Assembly: GCA_024663395.1 (NCBI GenBank)
Contig: JANFAH010000009.1
Span: 1,178,001 to 1,242,000 of the forward strand
Source: Pisolithus tinctorius
Lineage: Eukaryota > Basidiomycota > Agaricomycetes > Boletales > Pisolithaceae
Length of the DNA stretch: 64,000 nucleotides
Direction: 5' to 3'
Positions within the stretch are counted from its first letter, which is position 1; the number at the start of each line of letters is the position of its first letter. The notes below the pieces were generated by a model. It worked only from the letters and a program-made list of their open reading frames with translations, searched no databases and was not told the DNA's origin. This document shows, one piece after another, positions 52,128 through 62,517 of the stretch. The translations under genes were made by a program, and so were the position numbers.

Positions 52128-52560
52128 ATGGATCTCTCGCAGCTTAATTCAGCAGAACAGGCTCACATGACAAAAATAATAGAAAAGAAACAAGTCCGTG
52201 TGAACCCGTCCTTTTTTTCATCGTCCGGGTTCATGGGGTATTCCAGATGCAAGACTTCTTGCGCCTGTATTCTGGTCTCGTAGAGAGGTGCTTCACCTCG
52301 TGCTGTAACGATTTCACCAGCAAGGCATTGTCTTCTAAAGAGGCATGTCAACCCCTGTTCCATTCACTTCGCATGTTTAGACGGCCTTCAGGAACAATGT
52401 GTTCTGAATTGTTCCGACAAGTTCTTGAAGCACTCGGAACGTGTCGGGCAGCGCTTCGCAGAGCTCAATGCAGGTTTGTCCTGTTGATAAGTCTTTTATA
52501 GTTGACATTGACAGGTTTTTTTTTCTTTCCTCAGAGGCGATGGGCGTACCAAAACCTTGA
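52128..52560 (+). CDS. TIM9: mitochondrial import inner membrane translocase subunit Tim9
   Basis: Small Tim chaperone that, with Tim10, escorts hydrophobic precursors across the intermembrane space to the TIM22/TOB machinery. Four small exons code for about 91 residues. [20 protein letters not shown] then KQ (intron 52191-52246), [20 protein letters not shown] then [12 protein letters not shown] (intron about 52343-52391), [20 protein letters not shown] then RFAELNA, and after a last intron EAMGVPKP and stop. The twin CX3C motif is present (C-FTS-C and C-VLN-C), which forms the two disulphides of the family. All joins are in frame. No single frame is long enough to reveal it, so only the spliced exons show it. 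It diverges from DAHP synthase. Confidence 0.95.
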
Positions 52561-53145
52561 TTCTAGATGTTTGCGCAATTTACCCCTACACGGTCGTAGT
52601 AATGATCCTTCGATGTTATCTTAATGCTATCGTCTGTCTCACTCCGCACGAAAACCGGGTGCATGTCTCGGTGGGTATGCGCTTGTCGACAAGTTTGCAC
52701 ACCCGACTAGCGTCCCCCACGTTCGTCTTGCACTGTGGGAACGCCTCGACCAATATCGTGGAACTCTACACTCTAACGCAAGCAGAACGACACGTTTTGC
52801 ACGAATGCTACAGTCTTTTCCATACGCGAAGACAAACCGTTCGATATTCAGTGGCTTGTCATGCATGGTTTTCCGTGGAACCTGGACAATTCTGTCCGGG
52901 TGTAATATGAACCGTAACTAATTTTTAGGCGGTCGTCACACGTGTTCCACTCGTCGTTCACTTTGTTTGCTATTGTCCTGATAACCGGCGAAGTTTGTTG
53001 TTATCGTGGCTAGTTGCACGCTGCGAAGAGTGCTTGTGGGTAGTATTTCCTAATTACGGAATGCCCGTCCTACGCCCAGTCGTTCAGGTCCGCAGTGCCC
53101 AGTACTGAGTCCCAACCCTTTAGTGAAGTCAGCACGTAACTTACT
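52561..53145. other. intergenic between tandem genes
   Basis: 3' flank of Tim9 and promoter of the peroxiredoxin gene. A plus-strand open frame at 52557-52910 has no family resemblance. Nothing else seen. Confidence 0.4.
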
Positions 53146-54014
53146 ATGGCTCCTCATCCTCTCGTCGATAAGGGAACACCGTCGTTCACGCTTCTCGATG
53201 CAAATGGAGAATCATTCAAGTTTCCACCGGAGGAAGGAGGCAAACGCATAGAGAAACCTATAGCAGTTTTCTTCTACCCTCAGTCTGGTATCGACACTCG
53301 CAGGCTGTCAATATTTTTGGTATCTCATGTGCACACAGGCACCTTTGGTTGCACTCGTGAAGCTTGTCAATTTCGTGATGCGCTGGCTGGTGGGCAACCG
53401 CTTCCGTAGCGGACAGGGGCTCAGGGAGAGTTGACCTCACTGTCTCGCTCGCTTTCTAGAGAACGAGATATTCAAGCGCTCAGATGTTCAAGTAATTGGT
53501 ATCAGCGCTGATCCGGTGGAAAAGCAAAAGTCTTTTGTTGAAAAGAATCGTCTTTCCGTGAGCCGGGTGTCCTGAAATATTCGAATGGTTTTGCTAATCT
53601 ACGTTTACCTTCCGCTCTAGTTCCCAGTCCTGAGCGACCAAGATCATGTTGCCCACAATACCTTTCAAGTCGGAAGGGGCTTGCTCGGTTTGACGGATGC
53701 TCGCACAACATTTGTTATTGATAGCGGAGGCATCATCAGGTACATTTAGAGCACTTGCCCGCAAATTAAATTCGGCTTTTTTTCTAACCCCCCGTTGCAG
53801 AGGTGTACTGAGCGCTACAATGAACTATAGCGCGCATGCCAAGTTTGTTACGAAGGAACTCGAGAAGATACAAGAATCTGAAGGGAAGACTGGGGCCCAA
53901 CCGGGCGAGGGCGCCGGACAAGAACAACAGGCGCGGCCTCCGACTCCAGATAATCCAGATCCCTCCCCTGAAGGAGATGAAATGGGCCGCGCAGTGAGCA
54001 CGGTCTGCGGCTAG
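53146..54014 (+). CDS. PrxQ/BCP-type peroxiredoxin (Dot5-like)
   Basis: Thiol peroxidase that reduces hydroperoxides with electrons from thioredoxin. Starts MAPHPLVDKGTPSFTLLDAN, with IAVFFYPQSG. A 54-nt intron leads to TFGCTREACQFRDAL: peroxidatic Cys followed five residues later by the resolving Cys (C-x4-C), diagnostic of the PrxQ subfamily. Then ENEIFKRSDVQVIGISADPV with EKQKSFVEK, FPVLSDQDHVAHNTFQVGRG, TTFVIDSGGII and, after the last intron, RGVLSATMNYSAHAKFVTKE. The C-terminal extension of about 45 residues is Gly/Glu/Pro-rich and ends STVCG; fungal Dot5 proteins have such extensions at one end, sometimes with nuclear signals. Intact. Confidence 0.9.
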
Positions 54015-54218
54015 GCCGGTGTACTTGCATGATCACTGATGCGTGTTATCTACGACTGATTGCCACGTTACGACTGCTCCGTCTGTAAATTTGTTTCTGT
54101 GTAGTGTTTACTGATGTACTAGTACTATGAATTTTGAGATCTTGAGATCCATCGCTTGGTCCGTGGGAAGTGCAAGTCCATGGGACCGACGCGGTCTTTC
54201 TGAGGAAATAGAACAGTG

Positions 54219-54233
54219 CACGTGACCACGCGT
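54219..54233. promoter_or_regulatory. E-box and MluI cell-cycle box upstream of Mps1
   Basis: CACGTG (54219-54224) and ACGCGT (54228-54233) lie 4 bases apart, about 165 bp before the ATG of the Mps1 kinase. ACGCGT is the core bound by the fungal G1/S factor MBF. CACGTG is a bHLH (Cbf1-type) site. Confidence 0.5.
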
Positions 54234-54393
54234 CTGCCTCGTGTCTGTTCGAGTTTGAGTTTGAGTTGCACAAAGGCTATCGGTTGTCTTTCGTCGTCGG
54301 GCTACCAGCAAACAGCTGTCGGAGGGTTTGTGCATTTGCATTTCGTTTTCTTTCTATCAGGTTGCCATCGACAAAGGCAAGTCAATCAAGTCC

Positions 54394-57300
54394 ATGTTTT
54401 CTTCCAGCTCCGTGTCGCCCACACTCGGCGAGCATCGCGTCTCTCCCCCGCGGACACCCCCAACCAGTGCCGTGGACGCTCTGAAGATCCCCCGCCAATC
54501 TTCCACCTCACCCTCCGATGACTCTTCCATCATCGAGCTCTCCTTTGACTATGAACTTGACTCCGCCGGTAACTATGTCCGCATCTCAAAAGGCTCTTCG
54601 CGTTCCAATGACTCAACTCCACCTACCCCTCACGAGATGCTGCTCGACGGTCCACTCATTGCCAAATCCTCTTCTCCGCCTGGCACGCTAGCATCATACG
54701 CCTACACTAAACCCCCTTCGCCTATTCTCCTTAACACCCCAGCACCGACTCGTAACTCGCTCTCCCAATCGGATGGCGCTTACAGCGCGCCATCCGATCA
54801 GCTTCAGCATAGACCTCCATCAGGGGCTACCGGATCCTCCTTGCGGTCCTTCCAACGAGTCGCGTCTGGTCCTGCGGTCTTGACACCAGCCGCACAAACT
54901 GCACTCCGAGCACCTGTGTCTACTGGACTGCGTGGTACTGGTCGTAAACTCGGTAGACCACAACGCATTCCTCTGGACGACTATCGTGAACAGCAGGTCG
55001 AAGAACGCGATGACTTGCTACGCGTTCCTGGGGAGTGGGATTCACGTGTCCAAGAAGAGAAAGAAAATATCATCTCGTCATCAGATGGCGGCGAAGGGAT
55101 GCTTTCCGACAATGCTGTGAAACGAGTATCTCCCCGGTTAGTAGGCCGATCTGCTTCTCTCAGCCAGGTAGACGGTCGTGCAATCTCTGGGCTTCCCACT
55201 CGTGCATATGGATCCATGGCACCCAGCGCAGTGGGCGCGTCCCGCCCACCATTACAGTCTAGCCGGCAGATTATGCCGGGACCGAATCGCGCAGGTCGGA
55301 TTTTGATGGGCGCGAAGTATGGCGTAGGCGCCAACGGATTTGACAGAATTAATGAACACGAGGGGAGCGAGAGCGAAGCTGGCGGAGAATACGCGGGGGA
55401 AGATACAGATCCTGGTATGTGTGCGTCCAACAATAACCGAGGTGATCCAACTCAGGTAATGGCTACTCAGCTAGCGACGAACCACAACCTTTGAACGGTC
55501 AATATCGTCATCGGAATTATGCCCCTACTCTCACTCAATCCAGCAATACTCGCCCTAGGCGGTCAGCAAGCCTGAGCGACGCTTCTGCCGGTAAGTGAGA
55601 CTTGTTCTCTTCCTTGACTGGAATGCTGAACACATGACACCAAGGCGATGAACGTCACTCACCACGAGTACAGTCCGTTCTTCCGACCGGTCAGAGCCAA
55701 TTTGCTGTGAGACCTGGGTCAAGCCTAGGTCTCAACACGGCACCACGCGCAAGACGCATGACAGTTGACCAGGAAGGTATGCGAGTTTCGCTTAGGTCTC
55801 TCGGAACACAATTTTTTAGACCGTTTTCTACTCTCAGATTATCCGCAAGAATACGCCACGACAGGCAGAAGACGCTCCTAAAGACTTAGTCTCCCAATAT
55901 CCCCGGCAATCCCCTTCTCCTACGCACATGTCCCAGGCAGCACACTTACGTGCACAGACTCACCAAAGACGGGACTCAGATACCATCCGCACACCTGCAA
56001 ACGACCTACCCAACGTTCCCTCTCCTACAGCGATCGAACACATACCTGGCCGGTTATCTCCCAAAACAAGGTCACTCCTTTCCCAGCAGCAGTCCATACC
56101 TTCTGTTCAAATCCAACCCCCTCTTGCATCCCATGCGCAAGGACAAGCGTATCACCGTCGCAGCCCGACTGCTCCTGAACCACCTACCACCAGTGGTGCA
56201 CTCGCTCCCCCACCAGGAACGGGCGTACAACCAAACGGAAAGACGTGGACTGCCGGTGACGAACGTGTGGAGAGCGAGTCGGAAGCAAAGGGAGCCCCGA
56301 AAGAGCGGATGAGACCAGCGCCGCCCCCACCATCAGCAGCAGCTCCTGCAGTATCGGCCCCTCCACCAGTGCCTGTACGAAACCACAACATCTGCGTGAA
56401 CAAGAAAGTCTACGCCCGGCTTGATCTGATCGGCAAGGGAGGGTCGTCGCGTGTCTATCGAGTAATGAACGCGGCAAATGAAATATTTGCCATCAAGCGC
56501 GTGTCGCTCGACAAAACAGATGCAGAAACCATGAAGGGCTACATGAACGAGATCGCCCTGTTGAAGCGTCTCGAGGGGAACAATAGAATCATTCAGCTGT
56601 TTGACTCAGAGGTGAAGGGAGGACCGGGGGGAACGAAAGGACACTTGATGCTCGTGATGGAATGTGGCGAAGTTGATTTGGCAAAGCTGCTGCAAGAACA
56701 GCAGAAAGAACCGCTGAATATGGTTTGGGTATCATATTACTGGCAACAGGTACGCTTATCGCTTGACATGATGTTATCCATGTGCCAATTGCCCGATGCA
56801 GATGCTGCAAGCTGTGCATGTAATACACGAAGAGAAGATCGTACACTCGGACTTGAAACCTGCGAACTTCGTGCTTGTTCGAGGGCAGTTGAAATTAATT
56901 GACTTTGGGATTGCAAATGCTATCGCCAACGATACGACTAATATTCAGCGAGATCATCAGGTATATTGCTCTTCTGCCTTTCACTGGTTTGGTCTGATGA
57001 TCGAGTGTGAAGATTGGTACCGTCAACTACATGTCTCCGGAGGCCATCGAACTGCCTGATGGCATGAGACGCCTGAAGGTCGGCCGACCAAGCGACGTAT
57101 GGTCACTTGGTTGCATTCTTTACCAGATGGTCTATGGGCAGCCTCCCTTCCAACACCTTTCAGTTTACCAAAAAATGAAGGCCATTCCCGATCTCGCTCA
57201 CGTTATCGACTTCCCCGAGTACAGCGTGCCCAGTATAGTCAACAAGAATGGAGAACGCAAAAAGCTCGAACATCTGAAACGCCGTGTTAGGGCTGATGTC

Positions 57301-57680
57301 ATCCGCGGCATGCGGAGCTGTTTAGCCCGGAATCCAAAGGAAAGGGCAACTATACCAGAGCTTTTGGAGCAGGAGTGGTTGGCATTGCGAGAACGTGAGC
57401 ATGCACACAGTTACATCTCCCCAACTATTTGACTCACGTGAAACAGCTGAGGTACCCTCGGCGAAACCTTCGCTCGCGAGCGACGAGACTATCATTAATC
57501 CATACTATATGAAACAACTGCTGGAATATGGTATAAAACTCGGGAAGCAATCTGGTAACATCGATCCGGAGAATTTGGCCAAGGAAGCTGAGGTAGGTCT
57601 GCATTGTCGTCTGCAAGCCACCTGCTCATGTTGTACTACAACAGCGGCTCGTCCAAGAGCTCAAAGCACTTGAAACTTGA
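54394..57680 (+). CDS. MPS1: Mps1/TTK dual-specificity protein kinase
   Basis: Spindle-checkpoint and spindle-pole-body kinase. It starts [21 protein letters not shown] long disordered N-terminus (Ser/Pro-rich, with [20 protein letters not shown] and [20 protein letters not shown]) is joined through introns near 55414-55458, 55593-55645, 55777-55870 and others. The C-terminal kinase domain has [20 protein letters not shown] (Gly loop), [10 protein letters not shown] (ATP lysine), [46 protein letters not shown] (HSD variant typical of Mps1), [32 protein letters not shown] and [19 protein letters not shown]. After a 51-nt intron in which GAACGTGAGC supplies the donor, the tail is [10 protein letters not shown] then [20 protein letters not shown] and VQELKALET. 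Intact. Confidence 0.95.
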
Positions 57681-58279
57681 TGATACCATCACCCTCGCAT
57701 TCTCAATTGCATTGGCGCATCATTGTATATGTCAACCACAGGAGACTATCTCCGTTGCACTTCTGTATGCGCGAGCCTACATTCCAACTCATGTATGTAC
57801 ACCTATGATTTACCACTATGCTTTTCCCGCCACACATGTATTCTTGGCTAGAACTCTGCATCTCTGGCTTTAAACCGAATACTCGGACACTACTGCATTC
57901 GTCCTCTGGGTTGTCTTCGCTATCCTAGCTGTCGCCCGCATTCTCATCCGTCTCTTGTCTCTTCGACCTTTCTCCCTTTTCGCATTTTGCAGCAAGCTTC
58001 TTCCTCCTTATTCACTTATTGTTCTTTTTCGTATTTCGAGAGTCATCTGGATGGTATTCTGGCTACTGCGGTCGGGCGTCCATATGATACGACCTGTATA
58101 TACCTTGCATATGGTGTAGAAATACAAGGCAGACGTTTGAACATCCGTCGGTTGGCGAGCTACCTACCGCTCCGATGACGTGTTACCCGGCGCTTGTCAA
58201 GGACGTTTTCCCAACGTTTCCTCATAATGAACACCTTTTTCACTGAGTTGCGCTTTCCAAGTCTAAATCTGCTACCCCA
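57681..58279. other. intergenic, no gene seen
   Basis: 3' flank of Mps1 and upstream region of the BTB gene. A hydrophobic stretch on the plus strand around 57895-58060 lacks a start and a homologue I know. Confidence 0.35.
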
Positions 58280-59590
58280 ATGGCTCACCTGTCGGCAGAC
58301 GTGTTTGGGGACTCCTTCATGCACTCTGGGGAAGCCAGTCATCGACGCCCAAGCTCCAATTGCATCTGTCTATCCCGATACCTTCTCGTGACCACACGTA
58401 TTACATAGCAGACGGTAATACCGTGCTGCTTGTCGAGAACACGTTATTCAAGGTCAGACCACTGCTTTTGATCGTGAAAAAAACCGGCGATCTCAGCCCC
58501 TAATCCTGTGTGGTTTCCCTGCCAGGTTCACCGATCGACACTGACCAAAGATGCTTCAACGTTCGACAGCATGTTTTCCCTTGACTCGGATCTGCGCTCC
58601 AGCTCCCACGTACAGTCTGTCAATTCGGCCGTAACGACTGTCGGACCTGAGGGCGAAAACGACGAAACCCAATTAGGTTGCAGGGCGATACCGCAGATCA
58701 ATTCCGGGCCCTATTGTGGGCGTTGTACTCGCTGTACGTATACCATTTACTCCCCTTGTCCCCCCCGCTACATAGTTAGAGTGGAGAGTTTTTACTGATG
58801 CGTGTGTCATGACCAGTCCCCATGAACTTTCCGTTGCGTTGACTCCCGAAGCAAATCCTTCGCAGCTATTCAACCTTGCTCGCATATCTCATAAATACGA
58901 GTTTCGGTCCATAGAGGCATGGGCACTGAACGCTCTGGACGCAAGTATACACTCGTCCGATGCACTCTCCAAGCATTAAAGAATTGGATGGACCGACCTT
59001 AGAGCAACTCACGGAGCTTGCTCTCTTGCGAACAACGTGATCTGCTGGAGGCTGCTACGCAGAGGTGGAGAAGGCGCATTGCCTCGGCAAAGACATTTCC
59101 CTTGCCATCAACGTCGCCGAACGACTCAACTGCGCGCCCTTCTCGGACGGGCATACTATGCCATGTTACTGCAGGGACGCGAAGTCTGGGATGCGGACGG
59201 GTACCTCACGCGGACGCAGATTATCCGGTTGCTTTCTGGTCATTATGCTCTTGGCCGACCTTTGGGAACGTCTTCCGAATGAACCCCCGCCACTCACTCA
59301 CAGTTCCCGGTGCATGGGCGCTGCTCTGGTGCGGTGCAATCAGACATGGGCAGCGCTTTGGAAATCAATGATGGACATGGGCAGGCAGGGTATGTTGCTG
59401 CAGTACCCAGATGTGGAAGGGAAGCTCGTGCTTGCTGAGGGGATGTTGAAAACGCTCATGGAACGGGATATGCCAGCACCTGGGTTGCTGGAGGCCATGC
59501 CATGGTGTAAGGGAGCAAACGTTGACAGCAACTGCTGGAAAGATAAGGGAGATTCAGGAGTCCCTGGTGGACTATTTCACAGATGTTTGA
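58280..59590 (+). CDS. BTB/POZ domain protein, agaric family (several frameshifts)
   Basis: Probably a cullin-3 adaptor or dimerisation protein; large and divergent family in mushrooms. The recognisable core begins SRDHTYYIADGNTVLLVENT with LFKVHRSTLTKDASTFDSMF (BTB). It continues, after a one-base correction at 58668 (CCCC read as CCC), with TPIRLQGDTADQFRALLWAL then YSL. An intron leads to PHELSVALTPEANPSQLFNL with ARISHKYEFRSIEAWALNAL. The C-terminal part (CEQRDLLEAATQRWRRRIAS, ISLAINVAERLNCAP, GRAYYAMLLQGREVWDADGY, TLMERDMPAPGLLEAMPWCK, REIQESLVDYFTDV) is spread over three frames, with breaks near 59150, 59265 and 59535. The start is uncertain; the ATG at 58280 is the nearest plausible one. 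Confidence 0.65.
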
Positions 59591-59657
59591 CGACATTTGT
59601 GACGGGTTGGTCGTGGAATGCGGCACCAGGCCGCATAGTGTAATATATATTTTCTTG

Positions 59658-60385
59658 TCAGTGGAAGTACTCGGAATAGAGACAGTAGTGGGGTTGGAAG
59701 ACGGGCGAGCACAGCGAGCAAGGATGGACGTGATGATGGATGGCGTCAGCACCAAAGGTCCACTGCAATTCTCTGGCAGCCCACTCTTCGTATAGTATAC
59801 CCATCAAGAAGATATCATCCCAACGCCCGCTCATCCACCAAAAGCGCCGTTTTCTCCCCTCTATCCTGAAACCTCTATTGTGGCGCGAATGAGGCGTGAA
59901 ACGCATAAACTTGAGTCGTATACATTCACTCACATTTTTTGGTAGACTGCTATGGCCCTTAGATTACTTGACAATACCGTTAACGAATTCTTTGAAGGTC
60001 GAACCATCTAAACGAATAGTCGATCATATAGTGTGTTGCCTCCGTCCCATAGCCATTATTCCAGAATTTCGGCAAGAGACATATGGCGAAACTGCCCTCA
60101 AGGAAGTGCTTGGTGTCTGTGACGGTAACCATTGCCTGTCCCATAAACTCGCCAGTACTTTTAAGTCTGATGATGGCAGCGAAGACTGCACGTTCCATGC
60201 TCAGACGAAGCCTCTCCCGGAATTTCGGACTTCGAGGTGAAACCTCGTCGTGGAGGACGAGAGGCCAAAACGAGGGGGTTACCGCAGAGACTCGTAAGAT
60301 CGTCCAAATCAGCCTCTGTGTATGGGCACAGGAGGAGACGCTCTGTAGTGAAGCCGGCCATGAGAGGGTGGAAGAGCTTGAGCAA
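59658..60385 (-). CDS. GNAT-family N-acetyltransferase (two frameshifts)
   Basis: Acetyl-CoA-dependent acetyltransferase of the RimJ/RimL-like (Acetyltransf_3) group; substrate unknown. From 60385: MLKLFHPLMAGFTTERLLLC with PYTEADLDDLTSL, which is the classic opening strand and helix. A frame change near 60280 leads to WPLVLHDEVSPRSPKFRERL then FAAIIRLKSTGEFMGQAMVT. The acetyl-CoA-binding region follows (SFAICLLPKFWNNGYGTEAT with HYMIDYSFRWFDLQRI). At 59986 one T is missing (AATTTCG expected, AATTCG seen), after which SLTVLSSNLRAIAVYQKM and, past an intron, GFRIEGRKRRFWWMSGRWDD then IFLMGILYEEW complete the domain. Codons continue to a stop at 59658, and the last 35 residues look spurious. 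The alternative start is the ATG at 60361 (MAGFTTERL). Confidence 0.75.
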
Positions 60386-61102
60386 ATATGGAGTATTTTG
60401 ATTTTATACGGGATCAATTGTGAGGACTGTCACGACGGATGTGTTGGTTGCGCAGTCCGAACCCCAACTAGTTGATCGCAGCATGCATTACCCATGCCAA
60501 TTCCGTTGAGACGCCCCCGATGGAAAAAAGGTATAGACGAAAGTCATTTGACTTTGCTTGCGCTTCCATTAGGGACACGCGGTGCAGACGCCCCGCGATG
60601 CACTCTGTAGAAAGCCTAACGTTTATAAACCAGAGCACCCACAGGTTAAGAGAAACTCCCTGCATCGATGTACCGTATTGCTGCGGACAGTGAAGACTCC
60701 AAGCTGCGGCCGATGTTCCGTTGTCAAAGCGCAGCAGGAATACGCCACTGTCCATGTGAGAGCGGAACGTCATCGAGTCGCGTGGTAACTTACGTCTTGG
60801 TCAATACCATGATTTGGGTTAGTGGAGCACAGCACAGTGGTGGGGTAACGAGCCATACCGGTCAGTCGAGTACATTTAAGTATGTCCTGGTGCCGAAGGA
60901 TGACGGATGCCATTAAGTCAGTTTGATATCCACCAGCTGTAGGCGCCAGCATCACTCAGCCGCCATGTGCTATGACATGAGTCGCGCCGCTCGGTGCCCT
61001 AAACCTGCTTATCAGGCACTACTAGTAAGTTAGGTAAGTTAGTATATAGTAACTTGTATCAGGAGACCAGTCGGCGTCAACGCACCTGGCAAGTACGCGA
61101 CC
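60386..61102. other. intergenic with short direct repeats
   Basis: Divergent spacer between GNAT (-) and dienelactone hydrolase (+). It contains a gtaagttag-type direct repeat at about 61025-61043. No coding signal recognised. Confidence 0.4.
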
Positions 61103-62281
61103 ATGAGCTGTCCTGATTGCAAACAGAGGTTCGATCCTCGCCGGCAAGCCAACGGGCTCTATTGTCAAGGTCAATGGAACAGACGCTTATTTCGCACCAT
61201 CACCCCCCTCGGAAAGTGCGCAATCGGAATCCAATGGCTCTGTTGCGGCGGTCCTGCTCTCAGACGCGTTGGCCTCCCGTTGGTGAACATAAAACTCATT
61301 GCAGACAAACTTGCAAGTGACCTGCAATGCGATGTTTGGGTCCCCGACCTCTTCGACGGTATGTTTACTGACTGGTTCCAGCCTCATCAACTTACCTACA
61401 ATTTGTGTTATAAAGGAGCTCCCCTTCTCAGAGTCGAGGGGATGGAAACCCAGCTACTGCCAGACTGCCCTGGCTACTCGTCGCTTTGGGACAGTTTCCG
61501 TCTCATAGCATTCGTTATCATCCCTCGCATCGGCACCATTCTACGAAGCCGCCCTTCTGTTGGTGACTTTCGCGCCAAACAAGTACGTCCGATGCCTTGA
61601 GTTTTCTCGCTAATGGTAGATGACTTCGTCGTTAGTTCATTACAGCCATTCGCGAAGACAAAAAATACCGCAAAGTCGGTGGTGTCGGGTAGTATAACAT
61701 AAACACTTTTAGTGCTGTGATCCGTCGCTAAAGCCATAACAGATATTGCTACGGTGGTGGTGCGGCAGTACGTCTTGCCACGACTGTCGACTATCTGGAC
61801 AGCGTCGTAATATGTCATCCTGCGATAATCTCGAGTAGCTCAATTAGGAGATTAAGGTACTGTAATGTTACCCCCTCCCTGGAGTGCTTAGAGAAACCTA
61901 CTGTCGTTTCTGTCAGATTCCCAGCTCGTGGGTGTGCGCAGAAGGTCGTTGCAGCTTTGCGTTAAGTTCGCACATTCTTGCTCACGCTGTTAAGCAGAAG
62001 ACGATTCGTTCTCCAACAGAGCACGAATGCGGGCTGAAGCCGTCTTCGCAGAACGCAAGGACAGCGGAGATGCTGTCCCGTATGAATTTGTCGATTACAA
62101 AGGTTTGCATGAATCCGTTCAGACGGTAGCCCTAGACTCACAATCATGCGCATGCACGCATGCAGGAACGGTCCACGGTTTCGCATGTCGTCCGAACTTG
62201 GCTTTTGAAGATGTCAAAGTAGCGTTTGAGAAAAGTTTGGAGCAAACTGCAGCTTGGCTGCGGAAGACGCTCAATGAGTGA
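61103..62281 (+). CDS. dienelactone hydrolase family protein (frameshifts)
   Basis: Alpha/beta hydrolase of the DLH family, which opens lactone or ester rings in aromatic and xenobiotic breakdown; the natural substrate in fungi is mostly unknown. Starts MSCPDCKQ, then GSILAGKPTGSIVKVNGTDA. One base is lost at 61269 (GCGTTTGGC expected), giving AVLLSDAFGLPLVNIKLIAD and VWVPDLFDG. Then FRLIAFVIIPRIGTILRSRP, FITAIREDKKYRKVGGVGYC-YGGG with the nucleophile Cys in GYCYGG, RLATTVDYLDSVVICHPA and PSSWVCAEEDDSFSNRARMR, where the catalytic Asp is expected. The next exon is ERKDSGDAVPYEFVDYKGTV. The catalytic His is HGF in TVHGFACRPNLAFEDVKVAF, and it ends AAWLRKTLNE. Further breaks lie near 61130 and 61847. 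Confidence 0.82.
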
Positions 62282-62517
62282 ACGAACCCGCTCTATGCCA
62301 ATCTTATTTACATAGGTTAAGTCATGTATCATTGTTGCCTGCATCAGCCCACACGCTTCCTTATCATCGCTGCCCCGTAGCCCCCCTGGCATAAACAGTG
62401 AAAAGCAATAAATATGAAAGTCGCAGCGCTGGTCTGAGGGTATTACAGGGTCCTTTCCACGACCTTTGCATTTCAACGTCTTGATCACGATGACTGGCGA
62501 CACCATGCCGGAGAAAT

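Noticed and set aside
57400..57440. Apparent frameshift near the Mps1 C-terminus
   Set aside because: A 51-nt GT-AG intron (donor inside GAACGTGAGC, acceptor GAAACAG) restores a perfect family-like tail.
61128..61142. tRNA T-loop-like string (gaggttcgatcctcg)
   Set aside because: It lies inside the dienelactone hydrolase coding exon, and no acceptor or anticodon arms can be folded around it.
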